In this document: piece after piece, positions 17,426 to 25,295 of the stretch
Position numbering within the stretch: the first letter of the stretch is position 1
How the letters are laid out: each line of letters opens with the position of its first letter
Assembly (NCBI RefSeq): GCF_022808915.1
Contig: NZ_JAKZFS010000001.1
Location: 760,644 to 824,643 of the forward strand
DNA: 64,000 nt
Reading direction: 5' to 3'
Origin: Fundidesulfovibrio terrae
GTDB lineage: Bacteria; Desulfobacterota; Desulfovibrionia; Desulfovibrionales; Desulfovibrionaceae
Made by a program: the position numbers and the translations under genes
The notes under the pieces: generated by a model
The model's database searches: none
Seen by the model: the letters and a program-made list of their open reading frames with translations, nothing else
Told to the model about the DNA's origin: nothing

Positions 17426-18264
17426 TAGAGCACGACCTCCTTGTGCCGCGCGGAGTGGCACTGCACGTTCACGGCCAGGGGCAGGCTGGCCAGATGGCAG
17501 GGGGCCACCATGATCTTGACGCCCAGGCAGGTGGTCTTGCCGCCCAGGCCCATGGGCCCGATGTTGAGCTTGTTGATGGAGGCCAGGACCTCTTCCTCAA
17601 GCTTGGCGATGTCGGCATCGGGATGCTTGTCGTCGATGTCGCGCAGGAGCGCCTTCTTGGAGTTGATGGCCGCCAGCTCGAAGTTGCCGCCGATGCCGAT
17701 GCCCACCAGGATGGGGGGGCAGGGGTTGGGGCCCGCCTCGGCCACGCGGTTGATGATGAACTCGCGAAGGCCCTTCCATCCGGCGGCCGGGGGGAACATC
17801 ATGACCCGGCTCATGTTCTCGGAGCCGCCGCCCTTGGCCATCATCCATATCTTCAGCTTGTCGCCGGGGACCAGGTCGAAGTGGATGATGGCGGGGCCGT
17901 TGTCCCCGGTGTTCTTGCGGGTGAAGGGATCGCAGGAGGACTTGCGCAGGTATCCCTCCTTGTAGCCCTTGACCATGCCCTCGTTGATGGCCTGGCGGAG
18001 GCTCATGCCCTCCACGTGGGCGTCCTCGCCCATCTCCACGAAGAACACGGCGAGGCCGCAGTCCTGGCAGAGGGGCAGGCCGGTCTCCCTGGAGAGCTCG
18101 GCGTTCTCGAGAAGCTGGCGGAAGGTTTCCTTAGCTGCCGGGTTCTCCTCGGCGGCCTGGCGTTCCTTGAAGGTCCGCAGGACGTCCTCGGGGAGTTCGC
18201 GGTTGGCCGCGATGCACATCTCGGCCACCTTGTCGATGATCGTCTGCGCTGGAATCGTACGCAT
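17425..18264 (-). CDS. Fumarase class I, alpha (N-terminal) subunit
   Basis: 279 aa. The [4Fe-4S]-dependent hydro-lyase N-terminal domain with LPLCQDCG (about 77-84), NTGDNGPA, GGGSENMSR and PCPPILVGIGIGGNFE, which carry the cluster cysteines and substrate contacts. It forms a two-subunit class I fumarase with the next gene and supplies fumarate to the fumarate reductase encoded immediately upstream. The 177-nt spacer before it contains GC-rich hairpins. Confidence 0.9.
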   Translation of the reverse strand: MRTIPAQTIIDKVAEMCIAANRELPEDVLRTFKERQAAEENPAAKETFRQLLENAELSRETGLPLCQDCGLAVFFVEMGEDAHVEGMSLRQAINEGMVKGYKEGYLRKSSCDPFTRKNTGDNGPAIIHFDLVPGDKLKIWMMAKGGGSENMSRVMMFPPAAGWKGLREFIINRVAEAGPNPCPPILVGIGIGGNFELAAINSKKALLRDIDDKHPDADIAKLEEEVLASINKLNIGPMGLGGKTTCLGVKIMVAPCHLASLPLAVNVQCHSARHKEVVL

Positions 18265-18287
18265 CGCATCTCCCTTTTTGGGGGGCC

Positions 18288-18364
18288 GGGGCGGGGGCTT
18301 TTAGCCCCCTGCCCCGTCCGGGGTCTAATCCCCACCGGACCCGGGGGTGGTGTGTTCTCCCCCG
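18288..18364 (-). other. GC-rich hairpins between frdB and the fumarase genes
   Basis: Two inverted repeats lie in the 177-nt spacer: GGGGC-GGGGGCT paired with AGCCCCCTGCCCC (18288-18315, one bulge), and CGGGGG/CCCCCG (18342-18364). In the transcript direction neither is followed by a good U-tract. They may attenuate or process the transcript between frdB and the fumarase genes. Confidence 0.45.
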
Positions 18365-18441
18365 GCGCTCCCTCGGTTCATGGCTCGTAAGCGGGCATCC
18401 CTTGGCAGTGGTGCGGCCCGCGAAGCCGATTGAATAAGGAC

Positions 18442-19203
18442 CTACAGGTTGATCTCCCGCTTGAGGAAACTGGGCAGGAAGTTGTTGACGGCGGCGAAGG
18501 CCATCTTCTTGCGCAGCTTGCCCAGAACGTCCTGCAGGGGCAGGTACTTGGGGCACACGTCCTGGCAGGCCAGGAGGCCCATGCAGCCGAAGATGCCCTC
18601 GTCGGTGCCGATGATGTCGAAGTATTCCTTCTCGGTACGCTCGTCGCGGGGATCGAGCATGAAGCGGGCGACGCGGTTCAGGGTCGTGGCTCCGAGGAAG
18701 TCCTCGCGCATCAGCGCCGTGCCGCAGGCGGCCACGCAGCAGCCGCACTCCACGCAGCGGTCGAGCTCGTAGATGGCTTCGGCCACGGCGTTGTCCATGC
18801 GCTCTTCCTGGGCGGTGGGGTCGAAGACCTTCTTGGTGTGGCACCAGGATTCGATCTTCTTGTACATGGCGCGGAACCAGGTTCCGGTGTCCACGGACAG
18901 GTCTCCCACCAGCTTGAAGATGGGCAGGGGCATGAGGGTGATCTCGTCGGGGAGATCCTTGGTCTTGGTGTGGCAGGCCAGGCCCGGGCGGCCGTTGACC
19001 ACCATGGCGCAGGCCCCGCAGATGCCGGCGCGGCAGCAGAAGTCGAACTGCAGCGAGGGGTCCTGTTCTTCGCGCAGGCGGTTCAGCACGATGAAGAGCG
19101 TCATGGACTCGGTTTCATCGATGGTGAAGCTCTGCATGTGCGGGACCGAGTTGGGGTCCTGCGGATTGTACCGGAATATATTGAATTTCAGCATTCTGGC
19201 CAT
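18442..19203 (-). CDS. frdB: Fumarate reductase / succinate dehydrogenase iron-sulfur subunit
   Basis: 253 aa. N-terminal plant-type [2Fe-2S] domain (CCRAGICGACAMVVNGRPGLAC, about 56-77). C-terminal [4Fe-4S]/[3Fe-4S] motifs are CVECGCCVAACG (about 155-166) and CMGLLACQDVCP (about 212-223). It passes electrons between FrdA and the diheme cytochrome FrdC. The start MARMLKFNIFRYNP at 19203 is chosen because AAGGAG precedes it and the family begins there; the frame extends further upstream without support. Confidence 0.93.
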   Translation of the reverse strand: MARMLKFNIFRYNPQDPNSVPHMQSFTIDETESMTLFIVLNRLREEQDPSLQFDFCCRAGICGACAMVVNGRPGLACHTKTKDLPDEITLMPLPIFKLVGDLSVDTGTWFRAMYKKIESWCHTKKVFDPTAQEERMDNAVAEAIYELDRCVECGCCVAACGTALMREDFLGATTLNRVARFMLDPRDERTEKEYFDIIGTDEGIFGCMGLLACQDVCPKYLPLQDVLGKLRKKMAFAAVNNFLPSFLKREINL

Positions 19204-19222
19204 TGTATGCTCCTTGCCTTCC

Positions 19223-21082
19223 CTAGGCCTTCTTGCCCTTGGGCGTGGCCTTGGGCGGGGTGTCCATGGGGATGATCTTGCCGCCGCCGTAGCCGCGTTC
19301 ACCAGGGGGAATCTCGAACACCGTGGTGGAGGGCTCGTAGTTGAGCGTCGGCAGGACATCCTCGGGCTTGGCCCAGGTGGCCAGGGTGCGGTTCAGCCAG
19401 TCGCGGTCGTTGCGCTCGGGGAAGTCCTCGCGGGTGTGCGCGCCGCGCGATTCGGTACGTTTCAGCGCCGCGTAGCACACGCACTGGGCCAGCTTGACCA
19501 TGCCTTCGATCTTGAGGGCGATGGCCAGCTCCTGGTTGGCGCCAAGGCCATTGGACTTGAGCCCCACCTTGCGGGCGCGCACCAGGATCTCGGAGAGCTT
19601 GTCCACGCTTTCCTGCAGGTCGGCGCCGTTACGGAAGATGCCCGCGCCCTTCATGATGGTGTCGAACATGGCGTTGCGCACGGCGTAGACGTTCTCGCGG
19701 CCGTTGGTGCCGTGGATGAGCGCCCGGATGCGGTCTTCCTGCTTGCGGTAGGCGTCGCGCATGCATTCGGTCTTGATGACCGTCTCGGTGCCAGAGAGGA
19801 ACTCCACCACCTTGCCGCCCACGTGCATGCCGGCCACGATGGTCTCGGCCAGGGAGTTGCCGCCCAGGCGGTTGAAGCCGTGCATGTCCCAGCAGGCTGC
19901 TTCGCCCGCGGAGTAGAGGCCCTTCAGGCCGTAGGCCGCGCCGTCCTTGTTGGTGCGCACGCCGCCCATGGAGTAGTGCTGGGTGGGGCGCACGGGGATG
20001 AGCTGGTGCACCGGGTCCACGCCCAGGAAGGATTCGCAGATCTCCTGCACTTCACGCAGCTTGGTGGTGATGTGCTTTTCGCCCAGGTGGCGGATGTCCA
20101 GCCAGAGGTGGTCGCCGTAGGGGCTCTTCACGCCCAGGCCCTTGCGCATGTGTTCGGTCATGCGGCGGCTGACCACGTCGCGGGAGGCCAGCTCGGCCTT
20201 GTCCGGCTCGTAGTCCGGCATGAAGCGGTACTGGTTCACGTCCAGGAGCGTTCCGCCGTCGCCTCGGCAGCCTTCGGTCACCAGGATGTCCGTGGGCACG
20301 ATGCCGGTGGGGTGGAACTGGATGGCCTCGGGGTTGCCCATGGGCACCACGCCGGTATCCAGGGCGGCGATGTGGCCGCCGCCGTCGCAGATGACCGCGT
20401 TGGTGGACTCGCGGTAGATGCGTCCGTAGCCGCCGGTGGCGATCAGCGTGGCGCGCGACAGGTAGGCACGCAGCTCGCCGGTCTTCAGGCAGCGCACGAT
20501 GGCGCCCATGCAGGTCTCGCCGTCATGGATCAGGGCGATGGCCTCGGTCTTGTCGTGGACTTCGACGCCCATCTGGGCGGCGCGGTTGTCCAGGGTGTAG
20601 AGCACGGCGTGGCCGGTGCCGTCCGAGGTGTAGCAGGTGCGCCACTTGGCGGTGCCGCCGAAGCTGCGGGAGTGGATGAGGCCCTCGTTCTCGGGCTTCT
20701 CGAAGGCGGTGAACGGCTTGCCGCCCTTGTAGTAGGTGGCCTCGCCGGGCACCACGCGGTTCCAGGGCACGCCCCAGAAGGCCATCTGGCGCATGGCGAT
20801 GGGGGCGGTGTCCACGAAGATGCGGGCGCATTCCTGGTCGGCGCCCCAGTCGGAGCCCTTCACCGTGTCCGCGAAGTGCACATCCGGGGAGTCGCCCTCG
20901 CCCATGGCCGAGTTGCCGAGCGCCGCCTGCATGCCGCCCTGGGCGGCCGAGGAGTGGGAGCGCCTGGCCGGGACCAGGGAGAGGCAGATGACGGAGAAGC
21001 CGTTGTCCGCGGCCTCGATGGCCACGCGCTCGCCGGCCAGGCCCGCGCCGATGCACAAGAGGTCGGTTTGGAATATCTGCAT
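19223..21082 (-). CDS. frdA: Fumarate reductase / succinate dehydrogenase flavoprotein subunit
   Basis: 619 aa. N-terminal dinucleotide fold LLCIGAGLAGERVAIEAAD, then HSSAAQGGMQAALGN around the histidine that binds FAD covalently. HPTGIVPTDILVTEGCRGDGG and RPTQHYSMGGVRTN are substrate-site signatures, and the capping domain and C-terminal helical domain are complete. It reduces fumarate with menaquinol-derived electrons (or runs in reverse). The order frdC-frdA-frdB and the cytochrome type match the Wolinella-type quinol:fumarate reductase. Confidence 0.95.
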   Translation of the reverse strand: MQIFQTDLLCIGAGLAGERVAIEAADNGFSVICLSLVPARRSHSSAAQGGMQAALGNSAMGEGDSPDVHFADTVKGSDWGADQECARIFVDTAPIAMRQMAFWGVPWNRVVPGEATYYKGGKPFTAFEKPENEGLIHSRSFGGTAKWRTCYTSDGTGHAVLYTLDNRAAQMGVEVHDKTEAIALIHDGETCMGAIVRCLKTGELRAYLSRATLIATGGYGRIYRESTNAVICDGGGHIAALDTGVVPMGNPEAIQFHPTGIVPTDILVTEGCRGDGGTLLDVNQYRFMPDYEPDKAELASRDVVSRRMTEHMRKGLGVKSPYGDHLWLDIRHLGEKHITTKLREVQEICESFLGVDPVHQLIPVRPTQHYSMGGVRTNKDGAAYGLKGLYSAGEAACWDMHGFNRLGGNSLAETIVAGMHVGGKVVEFLSGTETVIKTECMRDAYRKQEDRIRALIHGTNGRENVYAVRNAMFDTIMKGAGIFRNGADLQESVDKLSEILVRARKVGLKSNGLGANQELAIALKIEGMVKLAQCVCYAALKRTESRGAHTREDFPERNDRDWLNRTLATWAKPEDVLPTLNYEPSTTVFEIPPGERGYGGGKIIPMDTPPKATPKGKKA

Positions 21083-21092
21083 GTCGGTATCC

Positions 21093-21752
21093 TTATTTGA
21101 TTGCCAGGAACCAGAAGCGCAGCAGCGTGAGCACGCCGATGCCGATCATGATGGCGGTGAGCATGTTCTCCTTCTTCTTGAAGCCGAACCGCCCCTTGCT
21201 GTCGATAACGCCCCATTTGACCATGATGCGGTAGAAGCCGATGCCCACGTGCAGCTCCACCATGGGCAAGAGCACCAGATAGAAGAGCATCCACCAGCCG
21301 CCCTGGACGCGCGCGGCGGACTTGGCCGCGGTGATGGGGAGGTCAGTGAGCACAACCCACATGTGGATGGAGCCCATGAGGAGGATGATCATGGCCGTGA
21401 CGGCCTGGACGACCCACAACCAGGTGTCGGAGTGGTGCATGCGCTTGGCGTTGGCCAGCATGACGCCCTGCTCCTTGGAGGTGAAGGGGATCTTGCGCGC
21501 GGCCAGCACGAAGTGGAAGAGGAACAGGGCGAAGATGGCGGGACCGCCAACCTGGGCCATGCCGGTCGCTTCGAAGAAGTGGCCGATGGCGTTCATGACG
21601 CCGGGGCCTATGATCACGCTTGAGACCAGGAACAGGTGCGCCCACATGAACATGACCAGGCATGCGCCGGACAGCATCTGGAACCAGTCCAGATAGGCCG
21701 CGCACCTGCAGCTGACCACGGGTTTGTGGGTGGCGATGGACGGGATCGACAT
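21093..21752 (-). CDS. frdC: Fumarate reductase diheme cytochrome b subunit
   Basis: 219 aa with five predicted membrane helices and histidines at the places expected for diheme cytochrome b of the Wolinella FrdC family (MFMWAHLFLVSS, FLFHFVLAARK, MHHSDTWLWVVQ, GSIHMWVVLTD, MVELHVGIGFYR). It anchors FrdAB to the membrane and exchanges electrons with menaquinone. It lies 20 nt after the symporter gene and 10 nt before frdA, so the four genes form one unit. Confidence 0.92.
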   Translation of the reverse strand: MSIPSIATHKPVVSCRCAAYLDWFQMLSGACLVMFMWAHLFLVSSVIIGPGVMNAIGHFFEATGMAQVGGPAIFALFLFHFVLAARKIPFTSKEQGVMLANAKRMHHSDTWLWVVQAVTAMIILLMGSIHMWVVLTDLPITAAKSAARVQGGWWMLFYLVLLPMVELHVGIGFYRIMVKWGVIDSKGRFGFKKKENMLTAIMIGIGVLTLLRFWFLAIK

Positions 21753-21772
21753 TTACTTCCTCCTCCCTTGAG

Positions 21773-23104
21773 TTAGGCGTCGGTCTTGTTGCAACCGACT
21801 GCGGGTTCCATGACGAGTACTTCTTCCGGCTGCTCGGCTTCCAGTTCATAATCGCCGTCCAGAACGCATTTCAACCGGTTTTTATCAAGAGAGTTCTCCC
21901 AGTTGGCCACAACGATCGTGGCAACGCCGTTGCCGATCATGTTGGTGAGCGCCCGGCAGGTCGCCATGAACCAGTCCACGCCCAGGAGCAGGGCCAATCC
22001 CGCCACAGGCAGGGTAGGCACGGTGGAGAGCGTGGCGGCCAGGCAGATGAAGCCGCCGCCGGCCACTGCGGCCGCGCCCTTGGAGGTGAGCAGCAGGATG
22101 CCCAGGATGGTCATTTCCTGCCCGAAGGTGAGCGGGGTGTTGGTGGCCTGGGCGATGAACACGGCCGCCATGGTAAGGTAGATGCTGGTGCCGTCCAGGT
22201 TGAAGGTGTAGCCGGTGGGGATGGTCAGGCCCACGACCGACTGGGCGCACCCGGCGTTCTCCAGCTTGGCCATGAGGCGGGGGAGCACGGTTTCCGAGGA
22301 GGAGGTGCCCATGACCACGAAGAATTCTTCCTTGATGTACTTGATGAATTTCCAGAGGCTGAATCCGTTCAGCTTGGCGATGGTGCCGAGCACCAGGAAG
22401 ACGAACAGGAAGGCGGTGAGGTAGACGCCCGCCAGGAGCTTGAGAAGGCCGGTGAGGGTGCCGCCGCCGAAGCTGGCCACGGCGAAGGCCATGGCGCCCA
22501 TGGCGCCCAGGGGCGCGAGCTTCATGATGTAGCCGATGGCCACGAACATGCCGTGGGTGAACTCGTCGATGAAGTGCAGCACCTTCTCGCCCTGCTTGCC
22601 CATATGGGCCAGGCCGAAGCCGAAGAGGATCGAGAACAGCAGCACCTGGAGAATCTCACCCCGGGCGAAGGCGTCCACCACGGAGTTGGGGATGATGTTC
22701 ATCACGAAGTCCAGGGTGCTCAGATGCTTCGAGCCCGAGGTGAACTGGGCGATCCCGTGGGTGTCCAGCTGGGAGACGTCCACGTTGATTCCCTTGCCGG
22801 GCGCGATCAGGTGCACCATGGCCAAGCCGATGACCAGGGCCAGGGTGGTGACGGCCTCGAAGTAGAGCAGGGCCTTGACGCCCACGCGGCCGACCTTCTT
22901 CATGTCGCCCATTTTGGCGATGCCCACGACGACCGTTCCGAAGATGATGGGCGCGATCATCATTTTGATGAGCTTGATGAAGCCCGTGCCGATCGGCTTG
23001 AGATCCTTGGCCAGATGGGGCGCGAAGAATCCGAGGGTTATGCCGATGGCGATGCCCACGATGACCTGGAAATACAACGTCTGGTAAAACTTCTTTCCTT
23101 CCAC
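21773..23104 (-). CDS. Dicarboxylate/amino acid:cation symporter (DAACS family)
   Basis: 443 aa, polytopic, of the SLC1-like family that includes DctA and GltP. Signatures are the serine-rich re-entrant loop [13 protein letters not shown], the [18 protein letters not shown] segment and the C-terminal [25 protein letters not shown]. As first gene before frdCAB and fumarase it most likely imports fumarate, malate, succinate or aspartate for fumarate respiration (inference from context). It is preceded by a strong sigma54 promoter and a palindromic candidate activator site. It is a paralogue of the gene at 23558-24910. Confidence 0.9.
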   Translation of the reverse strand: MEGKKFYQTLYFQVIVGIAIGITLGFFAPHLAKDLKPIGTGFIKLIKMMIAPIIFGTVVVGIAKMGDMKKVGRVGVKALLYFEAVTTLALVIGLAMVHLIAPGKGINVDVSQLDTHGIAQFTSGSKHLSTLDFVMNIIPNSVVDAFARGEILQVLLFSILFGFGLAHMGKQGEKVLHFIDEFTHGMFVAIGYIMKLAPLGAMGAMAFAVASFGGGTLTGLLKLLAGVYLTAFLFVFLVLGTIAKLNGFSLWKFIKYIKEEFFVVMGTSSSETVLPRLMAKLENAGCAQSVVGLTIPTGYTFNLDGTSIYLTMAAVFIAQATNTPLTFGQEMTILGILLLTSKGAAAVAGGGFICLAATLSTVPTLPVAGLALLLGVDWFMATCRALTNMIGNGVATIVVANWENSLDKNRLKCVLDGDYELEAEQPEEVLVMEPAVGCNKTDA

Positions 23105-23282
23105 TGTCCCACTCCTCGAGTCGCACTGCTGTTGAAAACGGATGTTCCGACCGACCTCTCTTTGGCCGCCGCGCCGCCGGATACGTTCCGGAGGGGGGCG
23201 GTGTTCTCTGAAATGCCTCAGCCTCGAAAGACCATGTTAGGGTTGCGTGATGCTGGTTCCTGTCGGGCGACTTCCCTTTGAG

Positions 23283-23297
23283 GCAATAAGCGTGCCA
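23283..23297 (-). promoter_or_regulatory. Sigma54 (-24/-12) promoter for the symporter-frd-fum operon
   Basis: Minus-strand sequence TGGCACGCTTATTGC matches the sigma54 consensus TGGCAC-N5-TTGC at every defined position, with GG and GC ten bases apart. It would start transcription near 23271, leaving a leader of about 165 nt before the symporter ATG at 23104. Confidence 0.85.
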
Positions 23298-23407
23298 GTT
23301 TGCGCCTCTTGGGTGGGCGCCTGGGAAGTCCTTTGCAGAAGAGGGTTTATGGTTTGCGGGCGGACGGGAGCAGGCAGTGGGTGCTCCCTCGGTGGTGTGG
23401 CGCTACC

Positions 23408-23445
23408 ATGTGGCGCACGCCACACATGTGTGGCGTGCGCCACAT
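23408..23445. promoter_or_regulatory. 38-bp perfect palindrome: candidate enhancer (UAS) for a sigma54 activator
   Basis: The 38 bp are a perfect palindrome built from two 16-bp near-palindromes, TGTGGCGCACGCCACA and TGTGGCGTGCGCCACA, separated by CATG. Their centres are 20 bp apart (two helical turns). The element is centred about 155 bp upstream of the predicted sigma54 start site, the usual place for an enhancer-binding protein. It is not followed by a T-run on either strand. Confidence 0.65.
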
Positions 23446-23489
23446 ATGTGTGCGGTGATGGTCGGGGCGTCGGAACAAGGGGACGGGAC

Positions 23490-23530
23490 AAAAAAGACCG
23501 GTCCGTACGGCTGGCATATACGGACCGGTC
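23490..23530 (-). terminator. Rho-independent terminator of the second symporter gene
   Basis: Perfect 12-bp stem GACCGGTCCGTA / TACGGACCGGTC with an 11-nt loop, followed in the minus direction by six T residues (the A-run at 23490-23495). It starts 28 nt after the stop codon at 23558 and separates that gene from the next operon's regulatory region. Confidence 0.88.
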
Positions 23531-23557
23531 TCGCGTTACGCTTTGCAGGCTCGGTAA

Positions 23558-24910
23558 TTAGGCCTTGTCGTTCTTGCCGCTGGGCTGCTCGGCGATGAGC
23601 ATGTCCTCGGGGTCGTCGGCGTAGCCGTTGGAGAGGCTGCCCGCGAGCACCGTCTGGAGCTTCTTCTCGTTCAGCGCGCCTTCCCACTTGGCGACCACCA
23701 GGGTGGCCACGCCGTTGCCGATCAGGTTGGTGATGGCGCGGGCTTCGGACATGAAGCGGTCCACGCCCAGAAGCAGGGTGAGCGAGGCCATGGGGATGTT
23801 GCCCACGGAGCCCATGGTGGCGGCCAGGGTGATGAAGCCGCCGCCGGTGACCGCCGCCGCTCCCTTGGAGGTCAGGAGCAGGACGAACATCATGTAGAGC
23901 TGGTCGGCCAGGGTCAGGGGGGTGTTGGTGGCCTGGGCCAGGAACACGACCGCCATGGTCAGGTAGATGCAGGTGCCGTCCAGGTTGAAGGAATAGCCCA
24001 TGGGCAGGGTCAGGCCCACCACGGACTGGTCGGCGCCCGCGTTCTCCATCTTGGCCATCATGCGGGGCAGGGCCGCCTCGGAGGACGAGGTGCCAAGCAC
24101 CAGGAGGATTTCCTCAGAGATGTACTTGAGGTATTTCCACAGGGAGAACCCGGCCAGCTTGCACACGATCCACAGCACCACGAAGATGAACAGCAGGCAC
24201 GTGGAGTAGACGTCGATCATCAGCCTGCCCAGGGCCAGGAGCGCGTCCGCCCCCTGGGTGGACACCACCACGGCCATGGCTCCGAACGCGCCGAACGGCG
24301 CGAAGTACATGATGTAATGGACGACCTTGAAGATGCCCTTGGCGAACTCGTCGATGAATTGCGTGACGTGTCTGGCCTTGTCGCCCAGGGCGGAGAGGCC
24401 GGTGCCGAAGAGGATGGAGAAGAACAGGACCTGGAGGATGTCGCCCTTGGAGAACGCGCCCACCACCGAATCCGGAACGATGTTGGTGAGGAATTCCACG
24501 GTGGAGAGCTTCTTGGTCTCGCCGGCGTACGCCTCGACCTTCTTCACCTGCGCGGCGTCGGCCTGCATCTTGGCGGCGTACTCGTCCATGCCCACGCCGG
24601 GCTTGGTGAAGTTGACCACCACCATGCCGATGGCCAGGGCGAAAAGGGTCATTGTCCAGAAATAGAGCATGGCCTTGAGGCCCACGCGGCCCACCTTGCC
24701 CATGTCGCCCATCTTGGCGATGCCGGTGACCACCGTGCAGAAGATGATGGGAGCGATGACCATCTTGACCATCTTGATGAATGTCTTGGCCAGGGGCTCG
24801 AGCCCGGAGGCGAAATGCTTGGTCTGGGGAATGAAGCCGATGAGAATGCCCATGGCGATGCCGAAAAGAACCCAGAAATACAAAGTCTTGTAAATCTTTT
24901 TGCCTGCCAT
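23558..24910 (-). CDS. Dicarboxylate/amino acid:cation symporter (DAACS family), second copy
   Basis: 450 aa, close paralogue of the protein at 21773-23104. It has the same GTSSSEAALPRMMAKMENAG loop, LPMGYSFNLDGTCIYLTMA and RAITNLIGNGVATLVVAKWE motifs. It differs in a longer extracytoplasmic segment (MQADAAQVKKVEAYAGETKK). A monocistronic unit: it has its own terminator at 23490-23530 and a sigma54-like promoter at 25103-25117. The substrate is probably a C4-dicarboxylate or acidic amino acid. Confidence 0.9.
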   Translation of the reverse strand: MAGKKIYKTLYFWVLFGIAMGILIGFIPQTKHFASGLEPLAKTFIKMVKMVIAPIIFCTVVTGIAKMGDMGKVGRVGLKAMLYFWTMTLFALAIGMVVVNFTKPGVGMDEYAAKMQADAAQVKKVEAYAGETKKLSTVEFLTNIVPDSVVGAFSKGDILQVLFFSILFGTGLSALGDKARHVTQFIDEFAKGIFKVVHYIMYFAPFGAFGAMAVVVSTQGADALLALGRLMIDVYSTCLLFIFVVLWIVCKLAGFSLWKYLKYISEEILLVLGTSSSEAALPRMMAKMENAGADQSVVGLTLPMGYSFNLDGTCIYLTMAVVFLAQATNTPLTLADQLYMMFVLLLTSKGAAAVTGGGFITLAATMGSVGNIPMASLTLLLGVDRFMSEARAITNLIGNGVATLVVAKWEGALNEKKLQTVLAGSLSNGYADDPEDMLIAEQPSGKNDKA

Positions 24911-25295
24911 TTTTCCTGTCTCCTGGATCGCGCTGAAACGATTGTTGTCGTTGGGTGCGGACCTCCGCAGAGTACCGGGCGCGCCGGTGTCCGGGTCGAG
25001 AAGCAGTCGGTCGGTTGTGTACGTATCCTCCTTGAAAGTTGAGTATCGGCGGGGAGGGCGCCGGTTCGAAAAGGTTCTGAACCTGTCTGTTTTGAAAGGT
25101 TAGCACAGAGTCCGCCACAATAACAGGAGAAAATGAGGGGGAGGGGGCTAACCGGCCAGAAACGGTGGCAAAATGGGAATGCGGATGACAAAAAATGCCC
25201 TCGGAGAAGCCGGAAGGCCGCCTGAGGAGTTCCTGCGGCGCATTTTCAGGCCGTCGCGCCCCCGTGGGGCACGGCGTGGGGCAGGGAAAACCAGG
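24911..25295. other. 385-bp spacer: leader and promoter of the second symporter, 3' flank of the regulator
   Basis: Apart from the sigma54-like element at 25103-25117, the region contains an A/T-richer leader and a polypurine stretch (25130-25147). No second copy of the TGTGGCG dyads was found here. No terminator for the regulator gene ending at 25296 could be recognised. Confidence 0.4.
25103..25117 (-). promoter_or_regulatory. Sigma54-like promoter for the second symporter
   Basis: Minus-strand TGGCGGACTCTGTGC has GG and GC exactly ten bases apart and matches TGGC and TGC of the TGGCAC-N5-TTGC consensus. It is weaker than the element at 23283. It would give a leader of about 180 nt, similar to the paralogue's. 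Confidence 0.5.
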
